A stretch of 32,869 nucleotides of DNA from an uncultured bacterium (lineage in GTDB: Bacteria; Bacillota; Clostridia; Lachnospirales; Lachnospiraceae), in NCBI GenBank assembly GCA_947381965.1, contig CANCXX010000047.1, forward strand, positions 1-32,869. Direction: 5' to 3'. Below are positions 32,811 to 32,869 of the stretch, piece after piece. The notes below the pieces were generated by a model that was not told the DNA's origin, did not search any database, and saw only the letters and a list, made by a program, of their open reading frames with translations. A program made the position numbers and the translations under genes. How positions within the stretch are numbered: position 1 is the stretch's first letter; each line of letters starts with the position of its first letter.

Positions 32811-32869
32811 GAGAAGGTAGTGTAAAATAGTTTGTGTCTTTGGAAAAAAATACCTCTTTTTTGGTAAGA

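Noticed and set aside
32834-32869. Possible start of a further gene at GTG 32834, open to the window end
   Set aside because: Only 12 codons are visible and no ribosome binding site lies at a usable distance.
32811-32869. Terminator after the last gene
   Set aside because: The T-rich stretch is not preceded by a GC-rich stem; only a short TACC/GGTA match is present.

Overview
This window is one long, entirely plus-strand block of surface-glycan biosynthesis genes. The strong AGGAGG-type ribosome binding sites, tight stop/start overlaps, AT-rich composition and gene content point to a low-GC Gram-positive, most likely a Clostridia/Lachnospiraceae-type Firmicute; the assignment to family is inference. 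I see no rRNA, tRNA, CRISPR array, insertion sequence or clear intrinsic terminator, and no gene-free stretch above 300 bases. Both window edges cut into the cluster.

Layout. (1) 73-6148: a polysaccharide-deacetylase-like protein, a GT-B-like surface-carbohydrate protein, a GT2 glycosyltransferase, a CBS-domain nucleotidylyltransferase (PtmE-like) and a LegB-type 4,6-dehydratase. (2) 6223-12485: a PglK/MsbA-like ABC exporter behind a good internal promoter candidate, a capsule-synthesis-like GT-B protein, a SAM methyltransferase, a DPM1/GtrB-like polyprenyl-phosphate glycosyltransferase and a GT2. (3) 12544-17253: a GT2, then a GT9 heptosyltransferase-like protein overlapping a bifunctional HldE (heptose kinase/adenylyltransferase), then a GT4. 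(4) 17260-21938: a glycosyltransferase with an EDD motif, a GNAT acetyltransferase, a DegT-family aminotransferase, a GT-D-like protein and a GT4. (5) 21959-32810, clearly more AT-rich: a polytopic GT-C-like protein, a GT2, a second PglK-like ABC exporter, a fucose block (GT11 fucosyltransferase, GDP-L-fucose synthase, NodZ-like fucosyltransferase), a second EDD-motif glycosyltransferase, a VioA-like aminotransferase and a second GT4 that is split by a frameshift at a run of nine G.

How it may work. Nucleotide sugars made here or elsewhere (amino-dideoxy sugars, ADP-heptose, GDP-fucose) are placed on a lipid carrier by the many glycosyltransferases and flipped by the two ABC exporters. No priming phosphoglycosyltransferase, Wzx or Wzy lies in the window, so the assembly is incomplete here.

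Most notable points: a G9 tract that switches off the last glycosyltransferase and would restore it at G8, which looks like phase variation; two sets of genes in the same order (ABC, EDD-glycosyltransferase, aminotransferase, GT4) encoded with quite different codon use; and an ADP-heptose/GT9 pair in an apparently Gram-positive genome.
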